The notes beneath the pieces are model-generated. The model made no database searches and was not told the DNA's origin. It worked only from the letters and a program-made list of their open reading frames with translations. A program made the translations under genes and the position numbers. A stretch of DNA of 64,000 nt from an uncultured Saprospiraceae bacterium (GTDB taxonomy: Bacteria > Bacteroidota > Bacteroidia > Chitinophagales > Saprospiraceae), in NCBI GenBank assembly GCA_937139495.1, contig CAKZQC010000026.1, positions 186,001-250,000 on the forward strand, written 5' to 3'. This document shows, piece after piece, positions 54,248 to 64,000 of the stretch (the stretch's first letter is position 1; each line of letters starts with the position of its first letter).

Positions 54248-56029
54248 ATGACTAAAATGCGTGTTCGTTTTGCTCCCAGTCCAACAGGAGCATTGCATAT
54301 AGGAGGTGTTCGTACAGCACTGTACAATTATTTATTAGCCAAAAAAATGGGCGGTACTTTTGTATTGCGTATCGAAGATACTGACCAAACACGCTATGTA
54401 GCAGGAGCAGAAAATTATATTATAGAAGCCCTCGAATGGCTCGGATTGGAGTTTGACGAAAGTCCAGCCAAAGGAGGCGAATATGGTCCTTATCGCCAAT
54501 CGGAAAGAAAAGCAACAGGCATCTACGAAAAATTTGCAGAGCAATTGGTGACTAATGGTCACGCTTATTATGCGTTTGATACCGCCGAAGAATTGACCAA
54601 TCAGCGCAATGCAGCAGAAGCGAGAGGACAGAAATTCAAGTATGATGCTACCACTCGTTTGCAGCTCAATAATTCATTGGCACTAAGCCAAGAAGACACG
54701 CAAAAACTACTTGATAACAATACCCCAAAGGTGATTCGCCTAAAAATACCTGCCGAAGAAACCATTAGTTTTGAGGATATGGTACGTGGTGTGGTTAAGT
54801 TTGATAGCAATGAACTAGATGACAAAGTGATGCTGAAAGCAGATGGTATGCCCACTTATCATTTGGCAAATATCGTGGACGATTATCAGATGAAAATCAC
54901 GCACGTGATAAGAGGAGAGGAGTGGCTGCCAAGTACACCTACACACGTGTTGTTGTATCGCTTCTTTGGTTGGGCAGATGCGATGCCAACCTTCGCTCAC
55001 TTACCACTGATACTCAAGCCAGAACCAGCAGCTTACATCAACAAAAAAACAGTCGGACACTTTGCGGAGCATTTTGCTAAAGAACTGGTAATAAAAGAGC
55101 CAGAATGGCAAGATAAACAAGCAAAAGTTCAAAACTATATTCAGCAGTTGCTGCAAGATATTAAGAGCATAGCGGAACGTCTCAAAATTAATGAAAAAAA
55201 GGATTCTAAGCTGCAAAAAGCAGTAAAAGGATTTTTGAGAGATACCATGAACGGCAAGCTCAGTAAGCGAGATGGTGACCGTTTGGGAATGCCTGTTTTT
55301 CCGCTAGATTGGCAGGGCGAAAAAGAAAATGATTTCTTTAGAGGATTTAGAGAATGGGGCTTCTTGCCAGAAGCGGTTATCAATTTGCTAGCGTTGCTGG
55401 GTTGGAACGACGGAACCGATCAAGAAATTTATACGATGGAAGAGCTAATTGCAGCTTTTGATATGAGTCGTGTAGCTTCTGGTGGTGCTCGCTTTAGTTT
55501 TGACAAAGCGAAGTGGTTCAATAAGCAATATTTATCGACTATGTCGAATGACAAATTGGCTGACTTGGTACAACCTTGTTTGGAAGCCGTAGGTATTGCC
55601 GCAGAGCGAAACAAAATAGAACAAGTAGCCGAAATGCTCAAACCTCGTATTGGTTTTGTGACGGATTTTGTGGAACAGAGCCGTTATTTATTTGAGGACC
55701 TAGATTTGGAGGCAGTAGCAGCGAACCAACAAAAGAACATAGAGAAAAAAGTACTAAAAAACTGGAGTGAAACACAGTCAATCGTAACGAGCTTAATAGA
55801 AGAGCTAAGACAAGTAACAGACTTTAATTCAGCAGTCTTATCTAGCCAAATAGAACCATTGATAGCAGAGAATAAAGGGCAAATTTTGCCTGTATTCCGC
55901 TTGGCTCTTTCTGGAGCGATGGGAGGACCAGATGTATATGATATAATGGACGTATTGGGGCAACAAAAAACAGTAGGAAGATTGCAAGATTTTGTTGTGT
56001 TTTGTAATAGTTTGTCCGCACAAAAGTAG
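54248..56029 (+). CDS. gltX: Glutamyl-tRNA synthetase with large insertion
   Basis: A class I synthetase that charges tRNA-Glu. The HIGH motif is in PSPTGALHIGG and the KMSKS-type motif is GKLSKRDGDR. With the ATG at 54248 the protein is 593 residues, against about 500 for usual bacterial GltX. The extra length is an insertion of about 70 residues between LILKP (about residue 257) and NGKLSKR (about 334): it is Lys-rich and helical, with FAEHFAKELVIKEPEW and IKSIAERLKINEKKDS. The catalytic motifs remain intact, so the enzyme is probably active. The insertion lies immediately before the KMSKS loop. The upstream TTG at 54182 is less likely because of the -7 box at 54199. Confidence 0.93.
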   Translation: MTKMRVRFAPSPTGALHIGGVRTALYNYLLAKKMGGTFVLRIEDTDQTRYVAGAENYIIEALEWLGLEFDESPAKGGEYGPYRQSERKATGIYEKFAEQLVTNGHAYYAFDTAEELTNQRNAAEARGQKFKYDATTRLQLNNSLALSQEDTQKLLDNNTPKVIRLKIPAEETISFEDMVRGVVKFDSNELDDKVMLKADGMPTYHLANIVDDYQMKITHVIRGEEWLPSTPTHVLLYRFFGWADAMPTFAHLPLILKPEPAAYINKKTVGHFAEHFAKELVIKEPEWQDKQAKVQNYIQQLLQDIKSIAERLKINEKKDSKLQKAVKGFLRDTMNGKLSKRDGDRLGMPVFPLDWQGEKENDFFRGFREWGFLPEAVINLLALLGWNDGTDQEIYTMEELIAAFDMSRVASGGARFSFDKAKWFNKQYLSTMSNDKLADLVQPCLEAVGIAAERNKIEQVAEMLKPRIGFVTDFVEQSRYLFEDLDLEAVAANQQKNIEKKVLKNWSETQSIVTSLIEELRQVTDFNSAVLSSQIEPLIAENKGQILPVFRLALSGAMGGPDVYDIMDVLGQQKTVGRLQDFVVFCNSLSAQK

Positions 56030-56266
56030 GCTAATGTACGGCTCTATGGTCGTTCGTGTTGATAAAGTAAACTAGGCTAGTTTTAAATTGGTATAGTTTT
56101 TGTTAGAATAATCATAATGCAAATGTATTTGTTTTGTGAAACTTTTTGTTGTTAAGGCTCGTTTGGGAGGTAAGTTATGCACTATTTATTTGCATAATAT
56201 ATAAGAGTGTCCAACCTACTCTAAGAACAAACACAATTTTTTATTTAGAAAAAAACCTGCTATAAT

Positions 56267-56695
56267 ATGAGTGATAAAGACCAAAATAAAATAGTTCGTC
56301 GATACAGTGATGAAGATTTAGTGAAATTCAAAATCGTATTGGACGAAAAACTAACAGAAGCTAAAGCACAGCTAGATGATTTGTTAGTACAACTAAAAGA
56401 ACTAAATAACAGCGGTGATGAAAATCGGGCTGGTACCTTTGATGACGGTGCGTCTAATTCGCAACGAGAACATATCAGTAAGTTGGCTGCACGACAGCAG
56501 AAATTTGTGCGAGAGTTGGAGTATGCTACTGTTCGTGTCAAAAACAAGACTTATGGGATTTGTTCGGTGACAGGAGAGTTGATTAGTAGAGAACGTTTGG
56601 CAATCGTGCCACATGCTACCAAATCTATTGATGCCAAACACGATACACAGGGAATGGATAAGAAGGTGGATAAGCCAAAATTCTTTAGAGAGTAA
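56267..56695 (+). CDS. TraR/DksA-type protein, one-cysteine form
   Basis: A 142-residue helical protein of the DksA/TraR family, which binds RNA polymerase and tunes its response to ppGpp. An N-terminal coiled coil (about 20-50) leads to the zinc-finger position: YGICSVTGELISRERLAIVPHAT. Only one cysteine remains where classical DksA has four. This one-Cys version is common in Bacteroidota. The C-terminal part is rich in Lys. It precedes the tRNA-Arg gene and stands alone. Confidence 0.85.
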   Translation: MSDKDQNKIVRRYSDEDLVKFKIVLDEKLTEAKAQLDDLLVQLKELNNSGDENRAGTFDDGASNSQREHISKLAARQQKFVRELEYATVRVKNKTYGICSVTGELISRERLAIVPHATKSIDAKHDTQGMDKKVDKPKFFRE

Positions 56696-56739
56696 AAAAA
56701 AATACTGTTTAGTTTGGTAATTACAAAACTAAGAACTAC

Positions 56740-56782
56740 TTTTGGTCTCTGTAAGCGACATGGTTGTAAACAGAGACCAAAA
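56740..56782. repeat. Inverted repeat downstream of the DksA-like gene
   Basis: Arms TTTTGGTCTCTGT (56740-56752) and its complement (56770-56782) form a 13-bp stem with a 17-nt loop. No T-run follows, so its role as a terminator is uncertain. A smaller palindrome lies at 56710-56729. Confidence 0.5.
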
Positions 56783-56809
56783 AAAATATTACACTTTTAT
56801 ACAGAAAAA

Positions 56810-56840
56810 TTTGCAGGTTTACATTTTCTTTGTATCTTTG
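56810..56840 (+). promoter_or_regulatory. Promoter of the tRNA-Arg gene
   Basis: TTTG at 56810-56813, a 19-nt spacer and TATCTTTG at 56833-56840, an excellent match to the Bacteroidota consensus, about 20 nt before the mature tRNA. Confidence 0.75.
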
Positions 56841-56861
56841 CAATCGTCTTACAGAACAAAT

Positions 56862-56935
56862 GACTTCATAGCTCAACTGGATAGAGCATTTGACTACGAA
56901 TCAAAAGGTTGGGGGTTCGACTCCCTCTGAGGTCA
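56862..56935 (+). tRNA. tRNA-Arg (anticodon ACG)
   Basis: A complete cloverleaf: acceptor GACTTCA with TGAGGTC (one G-U pair), D arm GCTC/GAGC, anticodon stem TTTGA/TCAAA with loop CTACGAA (anticodon ACG at 56896-56898), variable AGGTT, and T arm GGGGG/CCCTC with loop TTCGACT. Discriminator A is at 56935. CCA is not encoded. ACG is normally edited to ICG, so a TadA enzyme is expected elsewhere. Confidence 0.95.
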
Positions 56936-57092
56936 CTACTATTACTAAAAATTCAACTTACCTAAAGTATTTAGTTCGTTGAATTTTTTTTGGCTACTAC
57001 ATACTAGATAGTCAGTTTAATAACGAACTATTGTACCAAAATAATGTCCCAATCCACTTGAGAGTTGGGACGTTTCAAATTAAAAGAACGTC

Positions 57093-57494
57093 ATGTCTAA
57101 AATATGTCAACTTACGGGAAAGAGACCAATTGTAGGTAACAATGTTTCTCACTCTAACGCAAAAACGAAACGTCGTTTCAATCCAAATTTGCAAACTAAG
57201 CGCATCTACATCAGAGAAGTAGATAAAACGATTGTAGTCAAATTGACCACAAGAGCATTGCGCAACATGGAAAAAATCGGTACTTACAAGTACCTCAAGC
57301 AGCAAATCGCAGCTGGTTTTGATCCTAAAGTGTGGGTGGAAGACAAAGAAGAGCAAACTAAAGCTCGTGAAGCAAAGCGTGGCTACCGTAGAGTAGAGCA
57401 TGTAGATGCTAATGGCGCAAAATCTTACTCGATTACTTATGAGCCAGACCTAGAACCAAGAAAGAAAATTAAACTTTCTTTTATCCTTAAGTAA
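57093..57494 (+). CDS. rpmB: Ribosomal protein bL28 with C-terminal extension
   Basis: A 133-residue protein whose first part (about 1-78) is a typical bL28: MSKICQLTGKRP, then SHSNAKTKRRFNPNLQ and the RVKLTTRALR-like segment VVKLTTRALRNMEKIG. Common bL28 has about 75-80 residues, so about 50 residues are extra, with KEEQTKAREAKRGYRRVEH and DLEPRKKIKLSFILK. The tail could be an extra domain touching rRNA. It starts the rpmB-rpmG-DUF4295-ftsY cluster found in many Bacteroidota. Confidence 0.93.
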   Translation: MSKICQLTGKRPIVGNNVSHSNAKTKRRFNPNLQTKRIYIREVDKTIVVKLTTRALRNMEKIGTYKYLKQQIAAGFDPKVWVEDKEEQTKAREAKRGYRRVEHVDANGAKSYSITYEPDLEPRKKIKLSFILK

Positions 57495-57532
57495 TCTCAT
57501 TTTTCCGAAAAAAAAGCTAAAATCATTATATC

Positions 57533-57721
57533 ATGGCTAAGAAAAGCAAAGGTAATCGCGTACAAGTGATACTTGAATGTACGGAGCACAAAGCTACAGG
57601 CAAGCCGGGGACTTCTCGTTATATTACTATCAAGAATAGAAAGAACACACCCGACCGTATGGAGTTGAAAAAATTTAACCCTATCCTCAAGAAATATACT
57701 ATACATAAAGAAATCAAATAA
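57533..57721 (+). CDS. rpmG: Ribosomal protein bL33
   Basis: A 62-residue protein: [14 protein letters not shown], then [23 protein letters not shown] and the KYTIHKEIK end typical of bL33. It lacks the four-cysteine zinc ribbon (only one Cys), so it is the zinc-independent form. It sits 38 nt after rpmB and 2 nt before the DUF4295 gene, so the cluster is co-transcribed. Confidence 0.95.
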   Translation: MAKKSKGNRVQVILECTEHKATGKPGTSRYITIKNRKNTPDRMELKKFNPILKKYTIHKEIK

Positions 57722-57723
57722 TC

Positions 57724-57900
57724 ATGGCTAAGAAGATATCGAAAAATGCAAGGTTGGCACAACGTGCCGCTAATGCTGGGTCTGGTAAAGATCACGTAAA
57801 ATGTGTAAAATCTATCAAAGACCCGATTACTGGTAAGTATCAGTATAAAGAGGTAATTATACACAAAGATAAAGTAAAAGAATTTTTTGGAGCTAAATAG
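57724..57900 (+). CDS. DUF4295 small protein
   Basis: A 58-residue basic protein (MAKKISKNARLAQRAANAG, then KDHVKCVKSIKD and YKEVIIHKDKVKEFF). It belongs to the short DUF4295 family found in Bacteroidota between rpmG and ftsY. Its basic composition and position beside ribosomal genes suggest RNA or ribosome binding, by inference. Its start follows the rpmG stop by 2 nt, so translational coupling is likely. Confidence 0.9.
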   Translation: MAKKISKNARLAQRAANAGSGKDHVKCVKSIKDPITGKYQYKEVIIHKDKVKEFFGAK

Positions 57901-58033
57901 TAGCAATAAGACGTTCGATAATATACACAATAGCTTCTCCTATCGGAGAGGCTTTTTGTGCTTTAGGTACACTAGATACGCAACTCTACAATCCACCAAT
58001 ATTGTAGCTGAACTTCCTAAATAAAATAGCACT

Positions 58034-59020
58034 ATGGGATTTTTTAATAAACTCTTCGGTAAAAAAGAAGAGGAGAAAGAGCAAATGAAAGAAGACCTCG
58101 ATAAGGGGCTCGAAAAAACAAGAAAAGGCTTTATGAGCAAAATGGTTTCTACCTTTGCGGGTAGAGATACCGTAGATGAAGCTGTGCTAGATGACTTGGA
58201 AGAGGTGCTGATTGCTTCAGATGTAGGGGTCGATACGACCATCAAGATTATCAAAAATATAGAAGCAAGAGTTGCTTTAGATAAATATGTGACTATCAAA
58301 GAGCTGAATGCTATCCTGAAAGAGGAAATAGTTAAGCTGCTCAAAGACAATAATGCGACGGATACCGTCCATTATCAAATTCCAGAATCAAAAGATCCTT
58401 ACGTAATCTTGGTAGTCGGTGTCAATGGAGTAGGCAAGACGACTACGATTGGCAAACTTGCGAACAAGTACCAACAATCAGGCAAAAAAGTACTCTTGGG
58501 TGCTGCGGATACTTTCCGTGCTGCCGCTGTGGATCAGCTTGGTATCTGGGCAGACCGTGTCGGCTGTGATTTCTACAGCAAGGGCATGAATGTAGATCCT
58601 GCTGCTGTCGCGTACGAATCGGTTCGTTATGCCAAAGAAAATGGCAATGATGTGGTTTTTGTCGATACTGCTGGTCGTTTGCACAACAAGAAAGGACTGA
58701 TGGGAGAACTCAAGAAAATACGTGATGCCGTAGGCAAACAAATACCTGGAGCACCACATGAAGTGATGTTGGTACTTGATGGCTCTACAGGTCAAAATGC
58801 CTTTGAGCAAGCTAAACACTTCTCGGAAGTAACGAACGTAACCTCACTAGCACTAACCAAACTTGATGGTACTGCCAAAGGTGGTGTTGTGATTGGGATT
58901 AGTGATCAACTCAAAGTGCCTATCAAGTACATCGGAGTAGGAGAGGGCATGGAGCATTTGCAAGAATTTGATAAGTTTGCTTTTGTTGATTCGTTCTTCA
59001 AAGAAGAATTGGCGAAGTAA
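58034..59020 (+). CDS. ftsY: Signal recognition particle receptor FtsY
   Basis: A 328-residue GTPase that docks ribosome-SRP complexes at the membrane. The NG domain is complete: GVNGVGKTTTIGKLA (P-loop), ADTFRAAAVDQL, DTAGRLHNKKGLM, TKLDGTAKGG and YIGVGEGMEHLQEF. The N-terminal acidic A domain is very short, with the amphipathic start MGFFNKLFGKKEEEK, as in many Bacteroidota. It ends the ribosomal cluster with a 133-nt gap after DUF4295. A terminator follows. Confidence 0.95.
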   Translation: MGFFNKLFGKKEEEKEQMKEDLDKGLEKTRKGFMSKMVSTFAGRDTVDEAVLDDLEEVLIASDVGVDTTIKIIKNIEARVALDKYVTIKELNAILKEEIVKLLKDNNATDTVHYQIPESKDPYVILVVGVNGVGKTTTIGKLANKYQQSGKKVLLGAADTFRAAAVDQLGIWADRVGCDFYSKGMNVDPAAVAYESVRYAKENGNDVVFVDTAGRLHNKKGLMGELKKIRDAVGKQIPGAPHEVMLVLDGSTGQNAFEQAKHFSEVTNVTSLALTKLDGTAKGGVVIGISDQLKVPIKYIGVGEGMEHLQEFDKFAFVDSFFKEELAK

Positions 59021-59065
59021 TCAAAAATATAGTATTGCCCAAAGGGCAATGATAACATCAATGAG

Positions 59066-59104
59066 AATCCACTTACAGCTAGCTGTAAGTGGATTTTGTT
59101 GTTT
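59066..59104 (+). terminator. Terminator after ftsY
   Basis: A perfect 15-bp inverted repeat (59066-59095) with no spacer, followed by a T-rich tail. Confidence 0.75.
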
Positions 59105-59302
59105 ATACAAGTTCGAGTTATAAGACTTTTTTTTCCATCATTTTATTGCCAAGAAATTTATACAAAGGGTTAGTGATTTTTATTTCTGTGATTTTAGCTA
59201 TGATTTTCACAGGAGGATTAATAATAATGTTGTCAAATAAGAACTGCAAAAAGTATGCGGTGTACCATTTTTATTTTCATAAGATCTGCTATCCTCGCCA
59301 CC

Positions 59303-59340
59303 CCAAAAAAAGCCTGTACACAATTACTGCGTACAGGCTT
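59303..59340 (-). terminator. Terminator after groEL
   Basis: A stem (AAGCCTGTAC with GTACAGGCTT) with an 11-nt loop followed on the minus strand by a run of T residues. Confidence 0.75.
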
Positions 59341-59374
59341 AACCTATTTATTTATATTAGCGTAAGCTATGATT

Positions 59375-61039
<1,665 letters not shown>

Positions 61040-61070
61040 TTAATAGGAATACTGAAAATCTGTTAATATT

Positions 61071-61337
61071 TTAGTCAAATATCAATAGAATATCATCTTC
61101 TTTCATAATCAAATAATCTTCGCCTTGGTAAGATACTTCTTGACCTGCGTATTTGCCGTACAATACCGTATCATCTACTTTTACAGTCATAGAGTGGTCT
61201 TTCTTGCCAGGTCCTACTGCTACTACTACACCACGTTGTGGTTTCTCTTTGGCATTGTCTGGTATAATAATACCACCGGACGTTTTTTCTTCTGCTGTAG
61301 CAGGTTTTACCAATACTCTATCATTAATCGGTCTCAT
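61071..61337 (-). CDS. groS: Co-chaperonin GroES
   Basis: An 88-residue heptamer lid for Gro[37 protein letters not shown], then VVAVGPGKK and [13 protein letters not shown] are diagnostic, with the mobile loop in the second phrase. The frame is open to 61436, but residues before MRPINDR have no homologous role and the ATG at 61337 is the standard start. Confidence 0.96.
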   Translation of the reverse strand: MRPINDRVLVKPATAEEKTSGGIIIPDNAKEKPQRGVVVAVGPGKKDHSMTVKVDDTVLYGKYAGQEVSYQGEDYLIMKEDDILLIFD

Positions 61338-61570
61338 CGTAATTATCAAATTTATTAAGTAAACTAATAATAATTTTAAATTCTGGGTAGCTGGTTGAAT
61401 GAAGCTACAATCTCCCTTCAACACTTCTTGTGCCAAGATGATTTTATTGTCTTTCTGTCATTATAAGTGTGGTATAATGTCAAAATTGCTTATTTTGCAA
61501 CAATTAAGGCAGCCATTTCCTGTTAATTTGGCATAATTTATAGTGGGCTGCGTAACATTTAATTCTACCT

Positions 61571-62908
61571 ATGAGCTATGTAGAGGATACCCAAAGTGTA
61601 CAAGAGGTCGAAAGCCTTTTGTTATTAGTGCAGTCTGGCGATACTAGTAATGTAGAGATTGCAGAGCAAATTATATTAGGCAATCCGTCGCTTCGAGCAG
61701 CTTTTTATGCCAATGCCCATCAAGTAGTGGAAACTTGGCGAAAAAATGCCCTAGAAGGAGTTCTTTATCTTGCCCGCAAAGATGAGGAATTAGCCCAAGT
61801 ATTGAAGACTCGCTACCATTCAATAATCGAACTGACCGAAGATATACCTTACCAACAAGCCAAAGGTATCGAAGGGCTTAAATTCATGACGCAGCGCTTC
61901 TTTAGTCCTGTACTCTATACCAAGGATTGGAAACCATCAGAGCTTGATCGGGAGATTTTGGGGACACTTCCAATGGAGACCTTAAAACTTGAAAATAACA
62001 ATATTGGGGTACTTCCCCAATGGGTGGGCTACATGACACAGCTCAAAGAATTGTACCTCAAAGGTAATTTACTCAAAGAACTGCCCGATACGATTTGCAA
62101 TTTGACCGAACTCGAATACATCGACTTGAGTAATAATTTACTCCAAGAGTTGCCCCCCCAAATAGGAAATTTGGTCAAAATCCGACAAATAGAACTGCGA
62201 AAAAATAGACTGCATGGATTGCCAGATAGTATTGGTAGCCTGAATCTGATGACTCGCCTCAACTTGGAATACAATGTCCTGCGGGACATTCCTATAAGCT
62301 TGGCAAAAATCAAAGGATTGGTAGAACTCGATTTGTCCGATAATAACCTCAAAAAACTTCCCGAAAATATTGGCAGTCTGACCAGCTTGATGCGATTGGA
62401 TATTCGCAATAACCAACTCCAAAAATTGCCAGAAGGATTGAGTAAGTTAGTGAATCTAAAAGTACTTTTATTATCTAATAATCACTTGGAACACTTGCCA
62501 CCTTGTTTGGCTGGTTTTTACGAACTGACTAGGCTCTACATGGCAAATAATAAAATCAAAGAATTGGAAGCAGAGATTTTGTGTCTGCCTAATATTCAGC
62601 GCTTGTATTTGCACAACAATCAATTGACAACACTTCCTAGAGATATACTTTGTATGCAGGGGTTAGAGTATCTGGACTTGGACGAAAATAATATCGAAGT
62701 ACTGCCTGATTTCTTGCATCAGCTGACCAGCCTAAAAGAAATACGATTAGCCAACAATCCACTCCAATCTATCCCTACTAATCTTCAAGAATTGGAATCG
62801 TTGAAAGAGCTAACGCTTTGCAACACTCCCGTAGGCGAGAAGTATGGGGTCGAGGTAATTAGAGGAAAAGAAAAAGTGCGACAGTTTTTGTTAGAAGTAG
62901 TCCAGTAA
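61571..62908 (+). CDS. Cytosolic leucine-rich-repeat protein
   Basis: A 445-residue protein with no signal peptide. Residues about 1-130 are helical and do not match a domain I know. The remaining part has about 12 leucine-rich repeats of 23 residues (LxxLxLxxNxLxxLPxxIGxL), typical of bacterial LRR proteins that bind other proteins. The final portion (about 415-445) caps the solenoid. It differs from the lipoprotein LRR pair at 12-15 kb in lacking a lipobox and in having this N-terminal domain. A bidirectional terminator follows. Confidence 0.88.
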   Translation: MSYVEDTQSVQEVESLLLLVQSGDTSNVEIAEQIILGNPSLRAAFYANAHQVVETWRKNALEGVLYLARKDEELAQVLKTRYHSIIELTEDIPYQQAKGIEGLKFMTQRFFSPVLYTKDWKPSELDREILGTLPMETLKLENNNIGVLPQWVGYMTQLKELYLKGNLLKELPDTICNLTELEYIDLSNNLLQELPPQIGNLVKIRQIELRKNRLHGLPDSIGSLNLMTRLNLEYNVLRDIPISLAKIKGLVELDLSDNNLKKLPENIGSLTSLMRLDIRNNQLQKLPEGLSKLVNLKVLLLSNNHLEHLPPCLAGFYELTRLYMANNKIKELEAEILCLPNIQRLYLHNNQLTTLPRDILCMQGLEYLDLDENNIEVLPDFLHQLTSLKEIRLANNPLQSIPTNLQELESLKELTLCNTPVGEKYGVEVIRGKEKVRQFLLEVVQ

Positions 62909-62933
62909 GCCTACAAGCAACGGATTAGCAGTA

Positions 62934-62976
62934 CAAAAAAAGCAGCAACCAATGTTGGTTGCTGCTTTTTTTGTAT
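62934..62976. terminator. Bidirectional terminator
   Basis: A perfect stem (AGCAGCAACCA with its complement) and short loop with A- and T-runs on both sides, between two convergent genes. Confidence 0.85.
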
Positions 62977-63010
62977 TGAATCTATTGGTAATAACCTCTA
63001 ATAGAAAAAT

Positions 63011-64000
63011 CTACCACTTGGTCACTTTAAGAATAGCACGCTCTTGTGTTTTGGTTTGTATTTCTATGACATACAATCCAGGATTGCCATCAATCATCAA
63101 TTCAAACTGACTAACACTATCAAACTGTTGAGTATCTACCAACTGACCGCTAATAGTCATAATTTTGACCGATACATCTTCATATGCTTTGCCTAATTCT
63201 ACCAGTACGTTGCCGTTGGTTGGGTTAGGATAGGCATTAACATCTGTATTGAAGCCAATTTTGCTGATACTAACACCTGTTACGTTGGTACAAGCCGTTG
63301 TTTGTGTACAACCGTTTTTGCTAACTATCACAGAATAACTGCCATCTACACTAGGCTCAAAAGATTGTCCTGTTACGCCTGCAATTTGTGCATTGTTCTG
63401 ATTGCAATTAACCCATTGATAATTGGCATTTGCTTCGTTTGCTATCAATGTTTTTCCGTTGAGGGTAACCGTCGCATCAATAGAAGTAACCGTCAAGTTG
63501 ATCGTAATAATAGAATCACAACCTGCTGCACTTGGAATCGTATCCATGTAGTTACCGCTGGTGTTAATCACTTTTCCACTTGGCGAGGTATAAGTATAAC
63601 AAGCCAATGGGTTGATTGTCTCCGCTGTATTTTCGAAGATGGTTAGATCCAACGTAATAACAGAATCACAACCAGCAGTATTAGTAATCGTATCCAAGTA
63701 AATATTGCTAGTGGTCAATACTTTTCCACTAGGAGCGGTATAACTATAACATTGCCCAACACGCATAAACGAAGTAGAGCTAGCGTTGACAGTCAAATAA
63801 ATAGTCATCAACGAATCGCAACCAGCAGCATTTGTAATCGTATCTTGATAAGTGTTGCTAAATAGCCATACTTTTCCACTTGGAGAGGTATAGCTATCAC
63901 AAGCCGTAATCGTCATGGTATCCGTAGAGGTGTTGGCTACTGTCAAATTGACCGTGATCAAGGAATCACAACCAGCAGCATTCGCAATCGTATCTAGGTA
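63011..64000 (-). CDS. C-terminal part of a type IX-secreted repeat protein (N-terminus outside window)
   Basis: The frame is open to the right window edge, so at least 330 residues are visible and the N-terminus is missing. About four repeats of 50 residues carry the pattern C-Y-(S/T)PSGKV...Y-DTI...GCDS...LTV, common in large Bacteroidota surface proteins. The last 75 residues, beginning with AYPNPTNGNV and including YVIEIQT and LKVTKW, match the type IX secretion sorting domain (Por secretion tail). The protein is exported by the type IX system and attached to or released from the cell surface. DNA-level repeats occur every 150 bp. Confidence 0.88.
   Translation of the reverse strand, partial: YLDTIANAAGCDSLITVNLTVANTSTDTMTITACDSYTSPSGKVWLFSNTYQDTITNAAGCDSLMTIYLTVNASSTSFMRVGQCYSYTAPSGKVLTTSNIYLDTITNTAGCDSVITLDLTIFENTAETINPLACYTYTSPSGKVINTSGNYMDTIPSAAGCDSIITINLTVTSIDATVTLNGKTLIANEANANYQWVNCNQNNAQIAGVTGQSFEPSVDGSYSVIVSKNGCTQTTACTNVTGVSISKIGFNTDVNAYPNPTNGNVLVELGKAYEDVSVKIMTISGQLVDTQQFDSVSQFELMIDGNPGLYVIEIQTKTQERAILKVTKW
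63505..64000 (-). repeat. 150-bp coding repeats in the surface protein gene
   Basis: The string GAATCACAACC (or GAATCGCAACC) begins near 63510, 63663, 63812 and 63963, spacing about 150 bp. Each unit encodes one 50-residue Cys-containing repeat. Confidence 0.8.

Noticed and set aside
61338..61436. N-terminal extension of GroES
   Set aside because: The extra 33 residues have no homologous role and MRPINDR at 61337 is the normal start.
61386..61442. A TGGCAC..TTG sequence upstream of groES that resembles a sigma-54 promoter
   Set aside because: The spacing does not match (TGGCAC-N5-TTGC), and no CIRCE palindrome is present; a chance match.
63505..64000. 150-bp repeats as non-coding tandem repeats
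   Set aside because: They lie inside an open frame and encode Cys-containing repeats followed by a type IX sorting domain.

Overview
The window looks like a chromosomal segment of a Bacteroidota bacterium, most likely from the Saprospiria or a nearby class (Aureispira-like). It is A+T-rich. Its promoters follow the Bacteroidota pattern (TTG or TTTG about 19 nt before TAnnTTTG), start sites lack Shine-Dalgarno sequences, and it carries a TonB-dependent receptor with a DUF4249 lipoprotein, a type IX secretion C-terminal domain, DUF4295, a one-cysteine TraR/DksA protein and many lipoproteins. The lineage below phylum is inference.

Layout. 1-5214 (-) holds most of one giant, helix-rich protein whose C-terminus lies outside the window. 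5.8-10.1 kb is housekeeping (HAD phosphatase, ileS). 10.3-24.3 kb is an accessory block: small membrane proteins and lipoproteins, two tandemly duplicated leucine-rich-repeat lipoproteins, two Lys/Glu-rich cytosolic proteins, a pair of related lipoproteins, and two modular peptidoglycan hydrolases (NlpC/P60-like and M15-like). The hydrolases have no signal peptide and share a new N-terminal module; two related lipoproteins lie between them. 24.4-33.1 kb has a FemAB/GNAT-like protein, an ECF sigma module, the DUF4249/TonB receptor pair and heme A synthase. 33.3-33.9 kb is a very likely chromosomal replication origin (at least eight perfect DnaA boxes). 34.2-47.6 kb holds a degenerate SRAP protein, nadA, a second sigma/membrane-partner pair, an M16 peptidase lipoprotein, an inverted-repeat element next to a gene remnant, a TetR regulator and two MlaD-type MCE proteins. 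47.7-64 kb is mostly housekeeping: CBS-type PLP enzyme, C1 peptidase, gltX, tRNA-Arg, rpmB-rpmG-DUF4295-ftsY, groES-groEL, an LRR protein, and the C-terminal part of a type IX-secreted repeat protein.

Most notable possible system: the giant protein and the 312-residue protein at 16.5-17.4 kb appear to share an N-terminal domain. The two peptidoglycan hydrolases share a different leader of about 65 residues. The promoters of the 312-residue gene and the first hydrolase share the same TTACTTG-N20-TAG spacing. Paired lipoproteins sit beside the hydrolases. Together this suggests co-regulated non-Sec-exported effectors with lipoprotein partners or immunity proteins, possibly for predation or competition. 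This is a hypothesis from sequence layout, not a demonstrated system.
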